A stretch of 34,985 bases of DNA, taken from a virus. The number at the start of each line of letters is the position of its first letter. Positions within the stretch are counted from its first letter, which is position 1. The notes under the pieces are model-generated. The model had not been told where the DNA came from. It did not search any database and saw only the letters and a program-made list of their open reading frames with translations. Made by a program: the position numbers and the translations under genes. The stretch is from positions 1-34,985 of the IMG/VR virus record IMGVR_UViG_3300010413_000212; one strand, 5' to 3'. Shown here in pieces: positions 32,421 through 34,985 of this stretch.

Positions 32421-32443
32421 CATAATATATCAATTGGTATATT
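32417..32443 (+). promoter_or_regulatory. Promoter with an overlapping 20-base palindrome
   Basis: TTGACA (32417-32422) overlaps the end of the upstream gene. TATATT (32438-32443) or TATTGT (32440-32445, 17-base spacer) provides the -10. AATATATCAATTGGTATATT (32424-32443) is a palindrome with one mismatched pair centred on CAATTG, placed exactly between the boxes, as expected for a repressor operator. Confidence 0.6.
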
Positions 32444-32494
32444 GTTGAGTTATAGAGGATATAAACGAAGTAAATTTTTAAGGAAGGTTAGACA

Positions 32495-32806
32495 ATGAAA
32501 TATTTTTTCATTGATGGAGGCGATCGGGTACATTCTAAAAATGATATATTGGATATGATTCATGATGGTGATATAGAAAATGGCACGATATTATATGATC
32601 AAAAGCGTGATATAGGTGGCGAAATGTGTTGTAAATACTGGGATGAATTTGTGGAAAAAGGCGATACATGTGGACAAGGCTGTAAGCAATATAATCCTTG
32701 CAATGGGATATCGGGGCGATGCGTACAATTGGTTAATGGATTTATACATACTGGTAATAAGTCGATAGTGTTGGATGGTAAAATAAAGATGTTAGAAAAA
32801 GAATAG
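32495..32806 (+). CDS. Cys-rich small protein (103 aa), unknown function
   Basis: First gene after the palindromic promoter, behind AAGGAAGG. The N-terminal 40 residues are acidic/mixed (VHSKNDILDMIHDGDIENGT). The centre is Cys-rich (CCKYW, CGQGC, NPCNG, GRC), about six cysteines within ~30 residues, likely metal-binding. No family recognised. Confidence 0.65.
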   Translation: MKYFFIDGGDRVHSKNDILDMIHDGDIENGTILYDQKRDIGGEMCCKYWDEFVEKGDTCGQGCKQYNPCNGISGRCVQLVNGFIHTGNKSIVLDGKIKMLEKE

Positions 32807-32881
32807 TGTCAGAAAAATTTATTTCACTTAATAAAGTATATACGAAGTTATTAAAATATAATAGGAATATAAAATGCAATT

Positions 32882-33070
32882 ATGAAAGCATATAAAATTT
32901 ATACAGGATTTGGAGATTATCAGAATCATTTAGTGATTGCTGATAATATGGCTCAAGCAGAAAGAATATTCGAGGCCAAATACTGGCCTACTGAAATAAA
33001 AGAAATAGAGCTAATCAGTAATTATGTCCAAATTCAAAAATATGATGAACAGGCGAAGGAAAATGGGTAA
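32882..33070 (+). CDS. Small protein (62 aa), unknown function
   Basis: ATG at 32882 with a weak AGGAA about 15 bases upstream, following a spacer of 75 bases that I see no other content in. Alpha/beta sequence (KIYTGFGDYQNHLVIADNMA, then AQAERIFEAKYWPTEIKEIE) similar in feel to short phage proteins that pair a beta hairpin with a helix. It overlaps the zinc-ribbon gene by eight bases. Confidence 0.55.
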   Translation: MKAYKIYTGFGDYQNHLVIADNMAQAERIFEAKYWPTEIKEIELISNYVQIQKYDEQAKENG

Positions 33071-33257
33071 GATAGAAAACATAGAAAAGAATTTGCCTCA
33101 TTATGCGGAAGAGGTTATGTGTATTAAATGTTTGAAAAGATACATGTGTGTATGGCCGGTTGGTGTCGCATTAAAGAAGTTGGAATGTGAGAATTGCGGT
33201 TCTGGATATATTATAAGAACTAATTGTGACGAACATAAAGATTATGAGGAAGAATGA
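33063..33257 (+). CDS. Zinc-ribbon protein (64 aa)
   Basis: Start at ATG 33063 behind AAGGA; the longer in-frame extension lacks a ribosome binding site. CIKC and CENC knuckles flank a hydrophobic middle (YMCVWPVGVALKKLE), with CGSGYIIRT after the second. A common small zinc ribbon in phage early regions, presumably a nucleic-acid or protein adaptor. Confidence 0.65.
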   Translation: MGKIENIEKNLPHYAEEVMCIKCLKRYMCVWPVGVALKKLECENCGSGYIIRTNCDEHKDYEEE

Positions 33258-33278
33258 AAACTATGAGGAGGTATAATT

Positions 33279-33482
33279 ATGAAAAAATTATTTAAAATAA
33301 CAATAGAAGAAGGTAGATTATCTGTTATAAAAAATTTATGGATAATAGAAGAGAATGTGGAATTGGCTATAAATTTAGTTAGAAGTAATTACCCATTGTT
33401 TTTGTCTGACCATATTTTAAGTATTGCAACAATAGCGAGTACAGATTCTGAGATTGAAAATATGTTGTTAACAAACGTCTGA
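33279..33482 (+). CDS. Small protein (67 aa) overlapping a tRNA-like element
   Basis: Behind GAGGAGGT. Beta-alpha pattern (KLFKITIEEGRLSVIKNLWI, then ELAINLVRSNYPL), similar in layout to the 62-residue protein at 32882, so the two could be distant paralogues. Its stop codon lies within the first arm of the tRNA-like structure. Confidence 0.55.
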   Translation: MKKLFKITIEEGRLSVIKNLWIIEENVELAINLVRSNYPLFLSDHILSIATIASTDSEIENMLLTNV

Positions 33483-33559
33483 CTCTGGGTATGGGATCTC
33501 ACACCCATGAGAAAAGATTTGAGAGTATCTTTTGAGGAGTTCGATTCTCCTCTCAGACA
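33477..33559 (+). ncRNA. tRNA-like structure with canonical T-arm
   Basis: The 3' part has a textbook T-arm: AGGAG-TTCGATT-CTCCT (33535-33551). GTCTGA at 33477-33482 pairs with TCAGAC at 33553-33558 as an acceptor-like stem, with A as discriminator. Between them lie a hairpin ATGGG/CCCAT or TGGGT/ACCCA (33486-33508) and a 7-pair hairpin AAAAGAT/ATCTTTT with an 8-base loop TTGAGAGT (33512-33533). Total length 83, but D-arm and anticodon loop are not standard and no CCA is encoded. It is a degenerate tRNA or a tRNA mimic. Confidence 0.5.
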
Positions 33560-33580
33560 AAGGATGAAATGAGGAATAAG

Positions 33581-33598
33581 AATGCAAAAAGAACAGAT
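33581..33598 (+). repeat. Left 18-base direct repeat flanking the LRR gene
   Basis: AATGCAAAAAGAACAGAT, identical to 34335-34352. Here it forms only the first codons of a short broken frame (MQKEQIRN then stop). Confidence 0.85.
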
Positions 33599-33611
33599 AA
33601 GGAATTAAATA

Positions 33612-34334
33612 ATGTGTAACTTTTTAAGCATAGCAAGTGATCCTATTAAGGATAGGATATTATTTTTTGACGAAAAGATAAGAATGGAATTAGAAAAAAA
33701 TAATCCCAAAGAATACGATTATGATTCTCATAGTTCAGTAATTAACTATTTTGGGTATAGCGCAAAAGAGGAAGATAGATTGAATAAGTATGAATATAAT
33801 CCATTTACGGGAGTTTTTAAAACCGATCAGATAAATAACGAAATAGATGATAATAATAAAATAAGAAAATTTTGTAAAGAATATAATTTTGATAAAATTA
33901 TAGAAAGTGGATTATATGATCTTAATCTCTATAATTTGACCTCACTTCCTGAGAATATAAAATTTCCAGATACAATAAAAGGTTCTCTTTTTCTCAACAG
34001 TTTGACCTCACTTCCTGAGAATATAAAATTTCCAGATACAATAAAAGGTTCTCTTAATCTCAACAGTTTGACCTCACTTCCTGAGAATATAAAATTTCCA
34101 GATACAATAGAGGGTTTTCTTAATCTCTATAATTTGACCTCACTTCCTGAGAATATAAAATTTCCTAAAAAATTAAAAGGTTCTCTTAATCTCAACAGTT
34201 TGACCTCACTTCCTGAGAATATAAAATTTCCAGAGACTATAAAAAAGGTTCTTTATCTCAGTAATTTGACCTCTCTTCCTGAGAATATAAAATTAAATAA
34301 AAATATAAAATATATATTAAAAGAAGAGATATAA
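33612..34334 (+). CDS. MCxF-type phage protein with leucine-rich repeats (240 aa)
   Basis: The N-terminal ~95 residues (MCNFLSIASDPIKDRILFFD, DYDSHSSVINYFGYSA, NKYEYNPFTGVFKTDQIN) match a phage protein family that I know only as of unknown function. Then come six 22-residue units of the type [SN]LTSLPENIKFPDTIKGSLF, a leucine-rich-repeat pattern. Both this and the 28-kb gene begin MC-x-F and end in repeats, suggesting parallel design. The Shine-Dalgarno AAGGA is weak. The gene is bracketed by direct repeats copied from the following gene's start. Confidence 0.7.
   Translation: MCNFLSIASDPIKDRILFFDEKIRMELEKNNPKEYDYDSHSSVINYFGYSAKEEDRLNKYEYNPFTGVFKTDQINNEIDDNNKIRKFCKEYNFDKIIESGLYDLNLYNLTSLPENIKFPDTIKGSLFLNSLTSLPENIKFPDTIKGSLNLNSLTSLPENIKFPDTIEGFLNLYNLTSLPENIKFPKKLKGSLNLNSLTSLPENIKFPETIKKVLYLSNLTSLPENIKLNKNIKYILKEEI
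33935..34330 (+). repeat. 66-base tandem repeat coding LRR units
   Basis: Units begin at 33935, 34001, 34067, 34133, 34199 and 34265, each with TTTGACCTCACTTCCTGAGA or a one-base variant. The first three are nearly identical over their full length. Confidence 0.9.
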
Positions 34335-34352
34335 AATGCAAAAAGAACAGAT
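34335..34352 (+). repeat. Right 18-base direct repeat flanking the LRR gene
   Basis: Second copy of AATGCAAAAAGAACAGAT, here part of the intact ribbon-helix-helix gene start. Confidence 0.85.
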
Positions 34353-34488
34353 GAATATAAAAGTTGGCAAGAAATTAAAAGAAAATTTAGAGATACTTGC
34401 AAAGAATAACGAAATTACATTAAGTGAACTTGTGCGGACTATATTGCAGGCTTATATCAATAAATTATATTCAGGAGAAATAAAATAA
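34336..34488 (+). CDS. Ribbon-helix-helix (CopG/Arc-type) regulator, 50 aa
   Basis: MQKEQMNIKVGKKLKENLEI continues as LAKNNEITLSELVRTILQAY, the beta-strand, helix, turn, helix arrangement of RHH DNA-binding dimers. Length fits. It begins one base after the LRR gene stops, with weak AGAGATA upstream. It would be an early-region repressor; possible targets include the palindromes at 32424 or 2638, which is speculation. Confidence 0.65.
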   Translation: MQKEQMNIKVGKKLKENLEILAKNNEITLSELVRTILQAYINKLYSGEIK

Positions 34489-34691
34489 AAACAATAGATG
34501 TCAGCGACGAGATTTACGAAAAAATTAAAGATCAATTGTTGGAAGAAGAACAGGCTAAAATAGAACAATCTAGACCGTTTTTAAAAATGCAGAATCCTTC
34601 AGTTGATGTCTGGCATATTCAGGGTGTCACTTATAGTTGCGATACCATAGTCTTGCATGGCGTGATAATGAAGAAGTTTACGCAATTATGA
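34485..34691 (+). CDS. Coding frame (68 aa) with no AUG start, apparent AUA start or start-loss pseudogene
   Basis: An open frame IKTIDVSDEIYEKIKDQLLE, ending VIMKKFTQL, begins at ATA 34485, seven bases after AGGAG within the previous gene. Composition and the DVSDEIYEKI start resemble phage proteins that normally begin MKTIDVSDE. Either translation begins at AUA, or a former ATG has mutated, or sequence error is present. No ATG or GTG in frame offers a better start. Confidence 0.4.
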   Translation: MKTIDVSDEIYEKIKDQLLEEEQAKIEQSRPFLKMQNPSVDVWHIQGVTYSCDTIVLHGVIMKKFTQL

Positions 34692-34745
34692 GTATATTGA
34701 CATGAGGTCAATCTCTGGCAGGAGTTGACATAAATGGCTGATTGG

Positions 34746-34793
34746 TTGCCCGACCGGATGTTTAAGTGTCAGTTCGACTCTGACACGGGCAAA
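34746..34793 (+). ncRNA. Minimal tRNA-like minihelix with T-arm
   Basis: T-arm: TGTCAG-TTCGACT-CTGACA (34767-34785), with a perfect acceptor-like stem TTGCCCG (34746-34752) / CGGGCAA (34786-34792) directly stacked on it and A at 34793 as discriminator. Only ~14 bases separate the acceptor strand from the T-arm, so D- and anticodon arms are absent. It resembles a tRNA top half. Confidence 0.45.
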
Positions 34794-34951
34794 TGAAAAT
34801 TGAAGTTTATAAAATAATATTATTTATATTGTTATTTAAAATTTTGAAGGAAATATATATTAAATATTTTTGGGCAAAATTATTGATAAGATGTATTTAC
34901 AATAAGAATATGAAATTATTTAATATTTTTGAGAAATTATTTTTAATATGA
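34793..34951 (+). CDS. Possible hydrophobic-basic peptide (52 aa)
   Basis: An open frame (MKIEVYKIILFILLFKILKE) with one likely membrane helix. It has no Shine-Dalgarno, and its ATG is the last base of the tRNA-like element. Its end overlaps the next ATG. Extreme AT content makes chance possible. Confidence 0.3.
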   Translation: MKIEVYKIILFILLFKILKEIYIKYFWAKLLIRCIYNKNMKLFNIFEKLFLI

Positions 34952-34985
34952 AAAAAGAACAAAAGATATATGATTATGATGTATC
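34948..34985 (+). CDS. Partial gene running off the window (12+ residues)
   Basis: ATG 34948 overlaps the previous stop (ATGA) and encodes MKKEQKIYDYDV. There is only a weak ribosome-binding sequence. The MxKEQ start resembles the RHH gene at 34336 and the broken frame at 33582. Too short to assign. Confidence 0.35.
   Translation, partial: MKKEQKIYDYDV

Overview
The window is a 35 kb piece of a tailed-phage genome, probably most or all of one genome. It is A+T-rich, densely packed, with short overlaps (ATGA, GTATGA) and AGGAG-type ribosome binding sites. Gene order and protein families (large terminase, portal, scaffold, P22-type coat, gp4-like tail accessory factor, gp10-like hub, large ejection proteins) point to a short-tailed P22-like podovirus of an unidentified, probably uncultured bacterium. 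I see no integrase, repressor, DNA polymerase or tail-sheath/tape-measure genes, so it is probably either virulent or dependent on host replication enzymes. The host cannot be named from the sequence.

Layout. 1-2650: a leftward partial gene, a small-terminase candidate, a 696-base non-coding gap with an AT-rich stretch and a helically phased GTAAATA array (origin or packaging candidate), two small basic genes, and a leftward tail-fibre-like gene that diverges from the late operon across a palindromic promoter region. 2668-25499: the rightward late operon. It holds terminase and portal; small connector-region genes; a LamG-like and a repeat-stalk appendage protein; scaffold and coat; a repeat-rich head protein; a glycosyltransferase-methyltransferase fusion; gp4-like and gp10-like tail proteins; two six-bladed kelch proteins; internal/ejection proteins including one of 1183 residues; and a lysis cassette (two small membrane proteins, an M23 peptidase and a class-3 lipase). 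It ends at a strong intrinsic terminator at 25565-25590.

25535-26528 is a two-gene leftward operon of unknown function, diverging at 26557-26635 from the rightward early region. The early region (26666 to the end) carries a pentapeptide-repeat protein, a 9-residue-repeat protein, a Cas4-like Fe-S nuclease, a small ssDNA-binding-type protein with an SSB-like DDIPF tip, several tiny secreted, membrane or zinc-ribbon proteins, a replisome-organizer protein behind a large hairpin, an LRR protein flanked by direct repeats, a ribbon-helix-helix protein, and two tRNA-like structures.

The main theme is repetition. At least six proteins are built from tandem repeats still nearly identical at DNA level (kelch blades, TTVDT repeats, pentapeptides, 9-residue units, 22-residue LRRs, GKDRI linker). 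This suggests active length and sequence variation by recombination, both in surface adhesins and in early host-takeover proteins.
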